Shown here: positions 1-10,469 of the stretch, piece after piece | How positions within the stretch are numbered: position 1 is the first letter of the stretch | Layout of the letters: each line of letters begins with the position of its first letter | DNA from: Bombyx mori | Lineage: Eukaryota > Arthropoda > Insecta > Lepidoptera > Bombycidae | DNA length: 64,000 nt | Direction of reading: 5' to 3' | Assembly: GCF_030269925.1 (NCBI RefSeq) | Contig: NC_085130.1 | Span: 9,948,501 to 10,012,500, forward strand | Made by a program: the position numbers and the translations under genes | Notes under the pieces: model-generated | Told to the model about the DNA's origin: nothing | The model's input: the letters and a program-made list of their open reading frames with translations, nothing else | Database searches by the model: none

Positions 1-780
1 CTATCAAGATCGATAAAAAAAAACTTAAAAATCAACGAGTCAAAAGCTATGTAAGCGTCTTCAAAAACTTCTCCAACCCGAAACTGGACGTAATCTGTCA
101 TGTTGACAGATGCGACGTCCGATCGTGTCAATATTTGTCGACTAGGGACGTGACATGTGTCGGTCAATATTTGTCGATGTTATTTTGTCGATAACCGATC
201 GAGTCCGACATTGGAAGTTCGACGTAGATTCCTGAGCTTGTATCTAAAAAAATATTTAAATTTGTTTGTTCGTATTATTTGTCGCAGTATCATAGGACTT
301 CTGAAGGAAGCGGCTTCAAATGGAAGACGGCAGATCGAGTTATTGTTTGGTACCCCTAAGGCTCTAAAGTTGTTTAGAACTTGGCACACGACCCAGGGTT
401 TTATTGGAATATTATCATCGTAATTATGTAACCCACAACAACGAAACAAACAGCTTGCAAATGGAACGCTTTTCCTTCGAAGCAGTAAGTGGCCGTAGGA
501 ACTTATCAGGCCCTCAATAAGCCTAACCACCAGAACAACATTATCTCTCTAACCGGAAATCTATTTGCCCTGTAATTAGCTGGGATGAAGATAGCGAGGC
601 GGCCATCTGTGTGGAGACAATCACGCAGTGTGCACACAGCGCTAGTGGCCCTCGACCGCGATCGATGTGTCAATAACGCATTAGAGACGGGAAATGTGTC
701 GATGCAATTGACCAATCTATATGTCGTCGATAACGACTTAAGTAATATTAAAATATTGTTTTGATTATAATTTTAACTGA
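1..780. other. Unassigned intergenic sequence
   Basis: No gene is supported here. The two overlapping open frames (157-423 plus, 180-530 minus) are shadows of each other and resemble no protein I know. Short motifs of the type GTCGATAAC and TGTCGATG recur around 125-200 and 660-735, suggesting a degraded repeat, but no family is recognisable. Confidence 0.4.
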
Positions 781-785
781 TAAAT

Positions 786-1056
786 TGTAGGGTCTACCCT
801 ACATTTTTGTACGGTCTACCCTACATTTTTACATTAAATCAATAAAAAAAAAATATGACGTACACTGCCATGCATTTGACACACACGCGCATACACAGCT
901 CGACCAAGCTATAAGTTTGCAACTCGCATCGATTACGTCACACTGCCGCTTAGGTATGGTCTGAAAAAAGGATTCGCTATGACTTTAAAAATGTAAACAA
1001 ATGTTTGTTAGATTTTACTTTGCTTAATGTTAATGTAGGGTCTACCCTACATTTTT
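786..1056. repeat. Small hairpin motif GTAGGGTCTACCCTAC, repeated
   Basis: GTAGGGTCTACCCTAC (6-bp stem GTAGGG/CCCTAC, loop TCTA) occurs at about 788-803 and again at about 1036-1051. A partial copy lacking the first arm lies at about 813-824. Each is followed by ATTTTT. The spacing suggests the ends of a small non-autonomous element of about 270 bp, but no target duplication could be shown. Confidence 0.4.
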
Positions 1057-1080
1057 ACAAAATAACATATAATTTGGATA

Positions 1081-1300
1081 AAATCGGTTAACCCATAGAC
1101 ATAGCCCACTGAGTTTCTCGCCGGATCTTCTCAGTGGGTCGCGTTTCCGATCCGGTGGTAGATTCTGCCAAGCACTGCTCTTGCTAGGACTAGTGTTAGC
1201 AACACTCCCGGTTAGAACCCCGTGAGCTTACCTCCACGTCAAGGAGAAGCTGAAATAGACTCTCAAGGCTATCAGCATAGGTAGGGGGAAAAAAAGAGTC
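1081..1300 (+). mobile_element. BMC1-type LINE 3' UTR fragment
   Basis: The block from the 'CCCACTGAGTTTCTCGCC' motif to the poly-A-like end after 'GGCTATCAGC' matches the 3' untranslated tail seen after the BMC1-like ORF at 43734-43945. Only the tail is present, as expected for a 5'-truncated LINE insertion. It is followed by a T-rich run at 1322-1341. Confidence 0.7.
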
Positions 1301-1321
1301 GGCCCAGTCAGTCAGTTAATC

Positions 1322-1341
1322 TTTTTTTTTTTTTTTTTTTT
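1322..1341. repeat. Poly-T run
   Basis: About 20 consecutive T; probably the A-tail of an antisense retroelement whose body (about 1342-1450) is not recognisable. Confidence 0.8.
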
Positions 1342-1764
1342 CTTTTATGTGCCTATCTGCGATCAGTCCTGGACTATGAGCAGATCCGTTGCGTGTGCCA
1401 TCGCGTCGAAGAGGCTCCTCACCAGGAGACTCCTCATTAATCACTATCTGTCACCAACTCCCTGTATATCATGACGTTTCAGTCGTTTAATGTAACTGAC
1501 TTTTGTCAACTCATTAGCTAGGGTATTTGGGTGGTTTTCCAGCCGAGTTCTGTACTTAGTCCCTGTCAACCTTATCTCTTCCTTAACAGTTCTCATGTTC
1601 ATGGCTTCATGGATCTCAGTGTGTCAGTTAATCTGAACGAAACTGTCGATTTACCCTGTGATTGTGCAAATTATTTGTTGACAGTTTCAATAATTATACA
1701 AAAGGTTTTATTAACTTTTATTGCAATAAACTCAGTTCAAGCTCAAATACGAATGATGACCGAA

Positions 1765-2285
1765 CTTTTTTTTTTTCGGGTAGAGGGCCGAACCTCCTAC
1801 GAGGTCCCCGCGCAAAAGGGGCGCGCAGGGTATGTGAGACTCTACGATCTGTTGGGAGCAGACCGCGGGCCCAAGGATTTTAGGGCCCACCCACTAAACG
1901 ACTCCCCTGCACTCTTACACCCGACGTCCGATCCCCTCCGAGGTCAGAACCCGGATGAGGTAGGGGGGCTACCGCGGTCAACACTACAACCAGACGGCGC
2001 GGCTCACCCCAAGGACGCCCAGCCGACTGAGCCTTCGAGGCGAATCGACCTCACCCCCTCAGGTCGACCCTTGACCTTCACCAGGGGGGAGGCCGCTACC
2101 TACAGGGGCCGGGACGTACGGGCGTATTCCCGCCTCCGGCCCCCGGCTCGACGGCGACGGATCGGTGCGGAAAGGGAAGAGCTCTCCCTCTCTCGCTCCG
2201 CCGTCTCCTTCTGCGAGATGGTGGACTCGCAGAAGTCGAGCATCGCCTTCCAGGACGCGCCGCTCAGCCATCTCTGGCGCCGTCA
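1765..2285 (-). mobile_element. GC-rich repeat, probable LINE 3' end (antisense)
   Basis: This block is much richer in G and C than its AT-rich surroundings and starts with a poly-T run followed by 'GGGCCGAACCTCCTACGAGG'. A shorter relative starting the same way lies at 12912-12985, so it is a dispersed repeat with a poly-A tail on the minus strand. The 269-residue open frame 1531-2340 runs through it only because stop codons are rare at this GC content. I suspect an R1-type LINE tail; the family is not established. Confidence 0.5.
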
Positions 2286-2286
2286 T

Positions 2287-2385
2287 ATATACGAGTATAT
2301 ATTAATACGTGAAGCAAAAACTTTGTACGACTTTTTATGAAAATTGCGCGGACGGAGGAGTATGACATTACCCACACTTAACATT
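2287..2385 (+). mobile_element. Helitron family A, 5' end fragment
   Basis: Carries 'ATTAATACGTGAAGCAAAAA' and 'GCGCGGACGGAGGAGTATGA', the 5' portion of the element that is complete at 14128-14541. The 3' hairpin and CTAG end are missing. Confidence 0.7.
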
Positions 2386-2985
2386 TCTGTCAAGCCACAT
2401 TTTTATTATTTAAATTAGTTTTAAAACTAAATGACCAAATTACGGAAAGGCGTAAATGAATACAGTAGGTCCAGACTTAGTTTTGACAAATCTGTTATGT
2501 TCGGTTCACTTAAGAAATGTTTAGATAGAGACTTTCATTACTGTATTTATACTGTAATAGTGATGTCCATATTTTCAGAAGCCGGACTGTGATACACGGA
2601 TGTCGCTTCGTGAACTCGTCAGGTCAAGAGTCCTTAGTGGACGTTGAACCTTAGGTAACGTTGAAATATGTACACTGGAGTGTTGATTTTACACTATTTT
2701 AACTACACGGGCAGTTAAACTGCTTAAACAATAAGGGATTACAATGATAATTAGTGATTTAGTTTCTGAATGACCTCCGCATGCGTGTTGTCAACAAGAG
2801 AATGAGTTGACGTCGGCCATGACACACGACACTCCATCCGGTGTTACCCGATCTTAATTAAAATTAGCATTAAAACGTGGCGTTATACTAATTATAATGG
2901 CGCGTGACATTTTTAATGAAAATCAGTTAATTTTGAGACTACAGTTTTAAGCGATTCAGCGGTTTTCTATTATAGTTCTTTTAAG
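2386..2985. other. Unassigned intergenic sequence
   Basis: AT-rich sequence with no open frame of note and no repeat family that I recognise. Confidence 0.4.
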
Positions 2986-2989
2986 CTTT

Positions 2990-3400
2990 TGCTTTTTATC
3001 GCGGGCGTTGAGCGCGGCGACCGAATCAAGAAATTCCGTAACGAAAATAAAACTAACTCCCCCCCACTAAGCCTACCATGTAGCTCGCGTTCAACACATT
3101 CACACGTTGCGCTTGTGTAGTGTTTCTGGATAAGCGCGCGGTGTGACGCCGCACTGCATGCGCATCATGAAAAGTCTGTCCATCTCTCTCTCGCGCGGTC
3201 CAGTTTATGAGTGTGAAGGGGACGGTTAATGTTTTGCTTTTATTAATTTTTATAAATGTAGAGTGGTCTTATTTTATTATTGTTTTAATATTAAATTACT
3301 ATTGTCTAATTATAAATGCATAAGTTGATAAAAAATGCAATAGCAATGCAATAGCTTTACCGCGGCAGGCCCCGAGTGCCACACGTATTTTTTTAAAGAT
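2990..3400 (-). repeat. Dispersed repeat related to 33770-34735
   Basis: Two blocks, 2995-3125 and 3265-3390, recur in inverted orientation and in the expected order at 34590-34735 and 33770-33895. Here they are close together, so this is the less interrupted copy of a repeat of about 400 bp. Neither coding capacity nor terminal repeats are clear. Confidence 0.6.
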
Positions 3401-3660
3401 CTTATCTCATTAAGATAGTAAAAAGAAAAACATTACCTCGGAAGCGCATGACAATTTTTATGATTATTTTATTTAATTTTTAATGATTTGATCGAATTTT
3501 TTAATTTAAAGATAAATGTTATCGATATTTTTTTATCGACAATTCTCACAGCACTATTCATGGGAAGAGCCAATAAAGAACGTGATACACGCATTAACGC
3601 CGTGTGGCAGTTCGAGTGCTGGTTTCTTTCTGTATACCACCATTCCATCGTGTATCAGTG

Positions 3661-3825
3661 TGCTTAGTGCGAGTTTAACTTCTCGATCGCGTATAAGTTA
3701 ACTCAAATTTGTATGGAGTTGGAATGTTTGCTTACGTTTGCCTCTAGGGGCGCTGTTCCAACTCCATACAAGTTTGAGTTAACTTTTACGCTATCGAGAA
3801 CGTTAAAAAGCTCCCACCAAGCACT
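3661..3825. repeat. Foldback repeat (long inverted arms), copy 1
   Basis: Left arm about 3661-3724 and right arm about 3757-3825 are near-reverse complements separated by about 32 bases. Landmarks are 'GTATGGAGTTGGAA' on the left and 'TTCCAACTCCATACAAG' on the right. A relative lies at 12028-12199 and a single arm at 45391-45448. As RNA it would form a long imperfect hairpin. Confidence 0.75.
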
Positions 3826-3887
3826 GAAAGCGGTCACACAATACATATTTGGTATTATGAAGAGCGAACACGTCAGAGCTTATTTTA

Positions 3888-4025
3888 ACTATACTTGAGA
3901 CCTTAGAACTTATATCTCAAGGTGGGTGGCGCATTTACGTTGTAGATGTCTATGGGCTCCAGTAACCACTTAACACCAGGTGGGCTGTGAGCTCGTCCAC
4001 CCATCTAAACAATAAAAAATTACTA
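3888..4025 (+). mobile_element. Bm1 SINE, 3' part
   Basis: Sense Bm1 tail from 'GAGACCTTAGAACTTATATC' to the A-rich end. The upstream join (about 3855-3890) is a non-Bm1 segment that recurs inverted in the Bm1 copy at 5398-5602. Confidence 0.85.
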
Positions 4026-4164
4026 AAAAAAAGATAGACACAGCACGTGTACTGTTATGAAACTAACGAATGTTTCTTAGCACGTTCACTTCCCCTCAAT
4101 TACAGGAATACACAGCGCTCGAAGAATTTCCAATTTTCTTTTCCCCTAACTATTCGCTGGTAGC

Positions 4165-4272
4165 TTATGGGACTATTTCAGCTACGCGCTGACGGGTAAG
4201 TGAGCTTACGGGGCTCAAACCTGACGACGTTGCTAACACTAACCCTAGCAAGAGCAGTGCTTGGCAGAAGTA
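4165..4272 (-). mobile_element. BMC1-type LINE 3' UTR fragment (antisense)
   Basis: Matches part of the BMC1-like tail in reverse ('GTTGCTAACACTAACCCTAG' region). Truncated on both sides. Confidence 0.65.
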
Positions 4273-4435
4273 CACGCGATGCAAAGTATAGATACATAAA
4301 AAAAAGTTTATATCATAATCTAAAACATTAATGAACTCGAATTAAAACTAATCCAAGGAAAAGCGAGAGAGAGAAATATAACAATAACTAAGAAAAAAAT
4401 AATATAAAATTTTAGAGTTGTCAATATTCCACTTG

Positions 4436-4459
4436 TTTGTGTGTGTGTGTGTGTGTGTT
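4436..4459. repeat. (GT)n microsatellite
   Basis: About eleven GT units directly before the Bm1 copy at 4462. Confidence 0.9.
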
Positions 4460-4461
4460 AA

Positions 4462-4716
4462 TTTGCGTAATTACTGGTGGTAGAACCTCTTGTGAGTCCG
4501 CGCGGGTAGGTACCACCACCCTGCCTATTTCTGCCGTGAAGCAGTAATGTGTTTCGGTTTGAAGGGTGGGGCAGTCCTTGTAACTACACTGAGACCTTAG
4601 GACTTATATCTCAAGATGAGTGGCGGCATTTACGTTGTAGACGTCTATGGGCTCCAGTAACCACTTAACACCAGATGATCTGTGAGCTCATCCAACCATC
4701 TGAGCAATAAAAAAAT
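4462..4716 (+). mobile_element. Bm1 SINE, lacking the tRNA-like head
   Basis: Sense copy from 'GCGTAATTACTGGTGGTAG' to the A tail; 5' truncated next to a GT repeat. Confidence 0.9.
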
Positions 4717-4719
4717 ATA

Positions 4720-5395
4720 TGTATTTGGGTCCATTTCTCGTATTTACCTTATAAAAGACCTCGTCTATATCTGTGTTTAAATTCAGTCAGCGTATCCGAC
4801 TTTCCCTCTGGGGCGACTATTTTTTATATAAAAATCGCCATATTTTATCATAGCCGTCAAATTCTGCACTCTGCGTCGCGAAGATAGGGCCGGCCTTCAA
4901 AACGCCATTTTAATAAATTTTTTTGCCGACGAAGACATTTCAGTAATGACGCTAGACAGGGATATCACAGTACTTGGAATTTCAATTTTTATTGGAACGA
5001 TGCTTATGGGACGAGGCGGAGGGGTACCCTAACCGGGAAAAAACGTCCATAACGTAAGATTTTTATTAGTAATGCACACAGTGTGCGACTTAACTTTGTA
5101 ATAACGTACAAAAAATAACATTTTTTATCATTCATTGACCACGATCTCAGAGCGTTCGTTTGCGCAATACACTAACTCTTATATGCAAACAACCGTGAAT
5201 GAAGTGTACCACAATAAGTTCGCACGTTACCGAAAGACCGTGGGTTGTTGCGAAACCTCCAGTTTTATTATCTTTATAACTCGAATAGAACTTAAACTTA
5301 ATATTTTTATAATAAGAATAGTTCTCTTTTAATATATAATTTTAGCTATAAGTTAATCTTTTCAATAAAAGAAAATATAATACTTATTTCCTTAA
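4720..5395. other. Unassigned intergenic sequence
   Basis: No repeat family or convincing coding sequence seen. The 65-codon frame at 5135-5332 has no recognisable similarity. Confidence 0.4.
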
Positions 5396-5397
5396 TT

Positions 5398-5602
5398 TTT
5401 TTATATTGTTTAGATGGGTGGACGAGCTCGCAGCCCACCTGTTGTTAAGTGGTTACTGGAGCCCATAGACATCTACAACGTAAATGCGCCACCCACCTTG
5501 AGATATAAATTCTAAGGTCTCAAGTATAGTTAAAATATGCTCTGACGTGTTCGCTCTTGGTACCTACCCGCGCGGACTTACAAGAGGTCCTACCACCAGA
5601 AA
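5398..5602 (-). mobile_element. Bm1 SINE variant with replaced middle
   Basis: Antisense Bm1 in which the usual segment between 'TATAGTTACAACGG' and 'GGTACCTACC' is replaced by about 30 bases including 'CTCTGACGTGTTCGCTC'. The same junction occurs in opposite orientation at 3855-3900. Confidence 0.8.
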
Positions 5603-5852
5603 GAAATGAGTTTGAGTGAATGACAAATTGTGAAAGAATTTGTATACTGAACTACATTGTTTAACTAAATTTCAAGAAATTTCATTAGTAGATTGTAGAT
5701 TGTTACGTCAGTAAACAGTAGATCTTAGTTCTAATCAAGTTGGCCAACCCTGTTGTGGTTTATATTTCTGGCTTTCTTCTTTAAAGAGACAAGCTGTGAT
5801 TCAACCCCTTCGCTGATAAAAACCTATACAGACCGTATTATCTACGTCTACA

Positions 5853-6276
5853 ATGCATGTTTTTTTGCGAAATCCCAGAGACGTCCCTAGGTGAATAGTG
5901 CCAGACACCAGAAATATGAGATACTAGCTGTACCCGTCCGCTTCGCTGGGCATTTAAAATTAACATTATTATTTCTCACCCCCACAAAGATTCTCATCAT
6001 TAATGCCCCCGAAACTGGTGTAGGGAGTTCAGTATTTTCTACATGGATAACAAGTTTCAAGTCAATCGGATGCATGGTTCAGTAGTTATAACGGAACATC
6101 CATAAAAACCACTGTAGATTTATATATTAGTATACATTATAGTATAGATGAGTCTTAAATCTATAGTTTAAAAGCGCAGAAATGGGTAGAGTGGATACTC
6201 ACCCGTGCAATGCAGGTTTTTTGTGAAAACCCAGAGACGCCCCTAGGTGAATACTGTCAGACACCAGAAATATGAG
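5853..6276. repeat. Direct repeat of about 68 bp flanking a Helitron
   Basis: 5853-5921 and 6210-6276 share a segment including 'TAGGTGAATA' and 'CAGACACCAGAAATATGAGA'. The Helitron copy 5924-6148 lies between them. The downstream 'GTCTTAAATCTATAGTTTAA' also occurs twice (about 6151 and 6281). Confidence 0.6.
5924..6148 (-). mobile_element. Helitron family C (non-autonomous), antisense
   Basis: Begins with CTAG followed by 'CTGTACCCGTCCGCTTCGCT' and ends in GA, the reverse of a TC...CTAG Helitron. Relatives lie at 33517-33766 and 39340-39535. No coding sequence. Confidence 0.7.
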
Positions 6277-6284
6277 ACAGAAGT

Positions 6285-6640
6285 CTTAAATCTATAGTTT
6301 AAAATCAGCACATCAGCAACATCATTGACATCAGCAACGCGGACACTAAAGTCAAGTCACAGCTTACCGAATAAGCCTTCGATGTTATTTCAACGCGGCA
6401 AGATATTTCCGAATCTAAGAGAAAAGCGCATCAGAAACATACAAACACTTTACATTTTGAGAGGAAATTTGCAATGCATAACTCAGTGAGGGGGAAACAT
6501 CGGTAATGTTATGTAGATTGGATGCAAGCGCATCTCTATTTGAACAGGTTATCGGCACCTCGCAGCCGAATACATTTCGCAACACTCCAGCTAGTGACGG
6601 GCTGCTATCGATGATTTATAATAAATAAATAAGCCGAATA
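6285..6640. other. Unassigned intergenic sequence
   Basis: No gene or known repeat recognised between the Helitron duplication and the next Bm1. Confidence 0.4.
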
Positions 6641-6647
6641 TAATCTG

Positions 6648-7040
6648 AAGCAGTCATGGCCTGAAGGATAAGACGTCCGGTGCATTCGTAGGTAGCGATG
6701 CACCGGTGTTCGAATCCCGCAGGCGGGTACCAATTTTTCTAATGAAATACGTACTTAAAAAATGTTCACGATTGACTTCCACGGTGGAGGCATAACATCG
6801 TGTAATAAAAATCGAAACCGCATCATTTATAATTCGCCTAATTACTAGACATCTTGTGAATCTGCAGGGGTAGGTACCATCGCCCGGCCTATTTCTGCCG
6901 TGAAGCAGTAATGCGTTTCGGTTTGAAAGATGGGGCAGCCGTTGTAACTATACTGAGGCCTTAGAACTCATATCTCAAGGTGGGTGGCGGCATTTGCGTT
7001 GTAGATGTCTATGGGCTCCGGTAACTACTTAACACTAGAT
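6648..7040 (+). mobile_element. Bm1 SINE with tRNA-like head
   Basis: Head with A-box-like 'GGCCTGAAGGATAAGACG' and B-box-like 'GGTGTTCGAATCCCG', then the Bm1 body. The 3' end meets a short inverted Bm1 piece (7041-7068), giving a palindrome around 'CACTAGATGGCCACCTAGTG'. Confidence 0.9.
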
Positions 7041-7069
7041 GGCCACCTAGTGTTAAGTAGTTACTGCCC

Positions 7070-7260
7070 ACTTGACTTGGTCGGTCCATCGCATGAGCAA
7101 CCTTCCACGTGGTCTGGTGTCTTCTACTTTGCCCTGTACGACAAGGCATTGTATTACGTCATTTTGCCAATGAAATGTCCAAAAAATTATGGTATGCACT
7201 CAAAGGTACTGCTTAATCCCGAAGTGTAGTACCATTGAAATAAGAATTGCATTAGTGAGA
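7070..7260. other. Unassigned intergenic sequence
   Basis: Short stretch between a Bm1 copy and a BMC1 tail; nothing recognised. Confidence 0.4.
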
Positions 7261-7262
7261 AT

Positions 7263-7453
7263 ATTTTTTGCTTACCTAAGCTGATAGCCTTGAGAGGCTA
7301 TTTCAGCGTAACCTTAACTAGTAGTTGAGCTTACGGGGCTCAAACCGGAGTGTTGCTAACACTGACCCTAGCAAGAGCAGTACTTCGCAGAATCTACCAC
7401 CGGATCGGAAACGCGACCCACTGAGAAGATCCGGCGAGAAACTCAGTGGGTTT
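7263..7453 (-). mobile_element. BMC1-type LINE 3' UTR (antisense)
   Basis: Reads in reverse as the complete tail seen after the ORF at 43734-43945, from 'CCTAAGCTGATAGCCTTGAG' to 'GAGAAACTCAGTGGG'. Confidence 0.75.
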
Positions 7454-7980
7454 ATTATCATTATATTGTTGCTGACGTTTTATTTTACAGGTTCCATATT
7501 CCTTTTAATTGCTAACGTCCTTTAAAAAAAGGTAAAATGACTAAAGTTTGTTAATAACAGTTGTGTTAATTAACGAAATAATAGGCTACATTATCACACC
7601 CGTGTGGGTATTTACAATCATTGCTCAGGAGCGATAAGGTGAGTAAATAATGACTTTATACTTTCTACGGGACAATTGGTGCCCAAAGACTTTAACATGT
7701 AAAACAAAAATCTTTGTGGTCTAACTGATAAGACGACCGGTGTTCGAACCCCGTAAGCATGTTCTTCTTATAAAATATTTACCTCGCACGCGTTAACGAA
7801 TCATCACCTGGAATTTGGAATGTCTCATCTGGACTGACCATGTTCCATAATCATACTTGCTTCTGTCGCAAACCAGTCACGCATAGATCGAAGGATGGAA
7901 TGGAAACTTTAGTAAGTCCGATGATGATCTCTAAATAATCCGGTATCCGCTTAACATCAGGTAGACCGTGAGCTTGCTCT
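7454..7980. other. Intergenic sequence with a decayed tRNA-like piece
   Basis: Around 7715-7760 the sequence 'GATAAGACGACCGGTGTTCG' resembles a diverged Bm1 head. The rest is unassigned. Confidence 0.4.
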
Positions 7981-8372
7981 TTTTTTTTAGGGATTTTATG
8001 ACCTGGTAACTAAGACCTTTAGGGCAAGTCTTATTTTAATAAATATTCTTATTTTTATGAAAAATTATAATATGAAGTGAAATGAGATGATATGGTATGA
8101 AATATAACCTCAGTAAATTGGTGTGGTCATTTACTGAGACTTTTTTAGTGGACTTTTTGGAGGTTCCCGGGAAATTACATCCAGCGGCTCTGTTTCATTT
8201 TCCCACATTTGTGCACTTTCACAGATATTAAAGAGTTAATAAACCACCGTTATTACACATTTAAACATGAAGAAACACTAAATAGACAAAGTAAAACAAA
8301 TCACACAGCTTCACTCCTCGCGTTCCCGCCAAAAAGTCCGTGAGCTCTCTCACTCATTGTGGGCCACAGAAA
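7981..8372 (+). repeat. Dispersed 350-400 bp repeat X, copy 1
   Basis: Starts with a T run then 'GATTTTATGACCTGGTAACT' and ends near 'CGTTCCCGCCAAAAAGTC'. Closely matched by 40293-40709 (same orientation) and 41204-41545 (inverted). Non-coding; family not recognised. Confidence 0.75.
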
Positions 8373-8399
8373 AAAACACACATATTTAGATTAATATAA

Positions 8400-8721
8400 T
8401 CTATATATTAATACGTGAAGCAAAAACTTTGTATCCCTTTTACGAAAATTGCGCGGACGGAGGAGTATGACATTTTCCACACTTATAGAGAATATAGAGA
8501 AGAAGTGCACAATGCTAATTTTTTTATTAAATTATGCATAAAAGATACATTAAATCAATAAAGAAAACATTACACAGACTACATACCATTTATTTAACGC
8601 ACACACGCATGCATACTATTTATTGTCAAACTTTTGTTCTTGGCGTCTGTTGTCGAATTGAGAATAGATTAAATTATAATAAAGAAATATAGTCGAATTT
8701 CGACTACAGAGGGATCGCTAG
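8400..8721 (+). mobile_element. Helitron family A (non-autonomous)
   Basis: Starts TC (TCTATATATTAATACG) and ends CTAG after the palindrome 'AGTCGAATTTCGACT'. Preceding base A, following base T, as for Helitron insertion between A and T. Non-coding. Confidence 0.8.
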
Positions 8722-9243
8722 TATTATATACAAATTGCTCATTTTGTTTTATGATAATTGATTCGTGTCCTGCTGTGTCCGAAATGTGTTCCATCGAACG
8801 TATTCAACTTAATAAAATATTGGCCCGGTCTTATTGAACTATATATAGAGTATACCGCCTACGCGATTATTAGTGTGGTCTCTCGCGTCATTAAGGTTTT
8901 ATTCATATCATAAATAAAGGTTTTCCAGTACTGTAAATAATAAATGGCTACCCTGTAAGGTGGTCCGGCATTAAAGTGTCCAATGTCCAGGCTATTAAAG
9001 GCACGCGGATCATATATCCGGGATTCCATCATTTCATAATGCAATTGAAACTAATCTTACAGTTTAATGTCGGTTCTATACTTTCAATTTCGTTATTACT
9101 CCAGTCGACAATGATCACGGAAACTGTGGAGTGTTCGAATGATGAAAATTGGTGTCAAGACATTAACAAAAAAGGGGTGAGGTTAATCCTTTGACTGCTA
9201 CGTAGGTCACCTGTGCCCTATGCGGCGCACTGAAGTGATTTTG
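8722..9243. other. Unassigned intergenic sequence
   Basis: Small overlapping frames 8859-9044 (minus) and 8976-9194 (plus) have no recognisable homology or gene context. Confidence 0.4.
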
Positions 9244-9246
9244 AAG

Positions 9247-9676
9247 TCGTCATGGCCTAAAGGATAAGACGTCCGGTGCATCTGTATCTAGCGATGCAAT
9301 TATGTTCGAATCCCGCAGGCGGGTACCAACTGTTCTAATGAAATACGTACTTAACAAATGTTCACGATAGACTTCCACTGTAAAGGAATAACATCGTGTA
9401 ATAAAAATCAAAACCCGCAAAATTATAAATTGCGTAATTACTGGCGGTAGGACTTCTTGTGAGTCCACACGGGTAGGTATACACCACCTTGGCTATTTCG
9501 GCCGTGAAGCGGTAATGCGTTTCGGTTTGAAGCAGCCGTTGTAACTATACTTGAGTCCTTAGAGCTTATACCTCAAGGTGGGTGGCGCATTTGCGTCGTA
9601 GATGTCTATGGGCTCCGTAACCACTTAACACGAGGTGGGCTGTGAGCTCGTCCACCCATCTAAGCAATAAAAAAAA
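9247..9676 (+). mobile_element. Bm1 SINE, near full length
   Basis: tRNA-like head ('GTCATGGCCTAAAGGATAAG', B box 'GTTCGAATCCCGC'), body, and poly-A tail all present. Confidence 0.92.
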
Positions 9677-9679
9677 AAT

Positions 9680-10340
9680 AAGAAAAAAGATCCTGTCGTA
9701 TTGTTACTAAGCGCCTGGATTGCCTAATTTTGCCTTCTTTTGTTTGTTATTTTCAGTTTTAAACTTTTAGGTATTGTTGCAAATGATGTGACAATAAAAA
9801 CCAGCAGCGCAACGACAAGTTTTTTTATTTGTGCGAGAAAGCAGAAAGCAGGTAGAAATGGCCGGCATGGCTTTTTTTTTAACACTATCCCCCCTTCGTT
9901 GGCTTTGGCTAGTGGCAATGGCGGAAGGGGGCGTGTTAACATGGCTTGGCGACATGGCTGGCGGCAGGGCATGGCAGCTGACGTCACGTCCGTTACAGTA
10001 TCTTAGAAATACATTCATTCTCAGTATCTTCGTATTCGTCTTTCAAAGAGTCTACTAGATATTCCGGCGCCTTAGTAAGAAGAACGAAGATAGATATCGA
10101 CATAATTACTTGAATGCGCCGCGTAGGACACCGGTGATCTTCACGGCAGTCGAAGGGTTAAGCCATAAAATGTAGTTTTTATCCTGCCTACGGCTCAATT
10201 TGAAGTTAGAGACATTTTAATATTATATTTGACTGTCATTGATTGTAAAGAATTTGGATGAAACGAAAATGGGTAGATCTTTGACTAAAGAAGAAGAAGC
10301 GGATAAAACTAATTAGCGAACAGACGGCACATGCAAACTT
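9680..10340. other. Unassigned intergenic sequence
   Basis: Contains overlapping open frames on both strands around 9724-10058. The same bases code in four frames and none has a known domain, so no gene is called. A GGC-rich patch (about 9910-9985) explains the lack of stops. Confidence 0.4.
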
Positions 10341-10346
10341 TTAGAT

Positions 10347-10468
10347 GGAAACTTATATCTCAAGGTGGGTGGCGCATTTACGTTGTAGATGTCTAAGGGC
10401 TCTAATAGGCACTTAACACTAGGTGGGCTGTGAGCACGTCGACCCATCTAAGCAATAAAAAAAAACTT
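10347..10468 (+). mobile_element. Bm1 SINE, 3' fragment
   Basis: From 'AACTTATATCTCAAGGTGGG' to a poly-A run. Confidence 0.88.
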
Positions 10469-10469
10469 A

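Noticed and set aside
1531..2340. 269-codon frame, the longest in the first 30 kb
   Set aside because: It crosses a poly-T run, a GC-rich dispersed repeat and a Helitron end; no domain, and a shorter relative of the repeat occurs elsewhere.
9247..9330. tRNA-like head of Bm1 as tRNA gene
   Set aside because: It repeats at 6648, 24151, 49320 and in antisense copies, always followed by the Bm1 body.
9724..10058. Four overlapping frames of 75-88 codons
   Set aside because: Mutual shadows without homology, codon bias or splice context.
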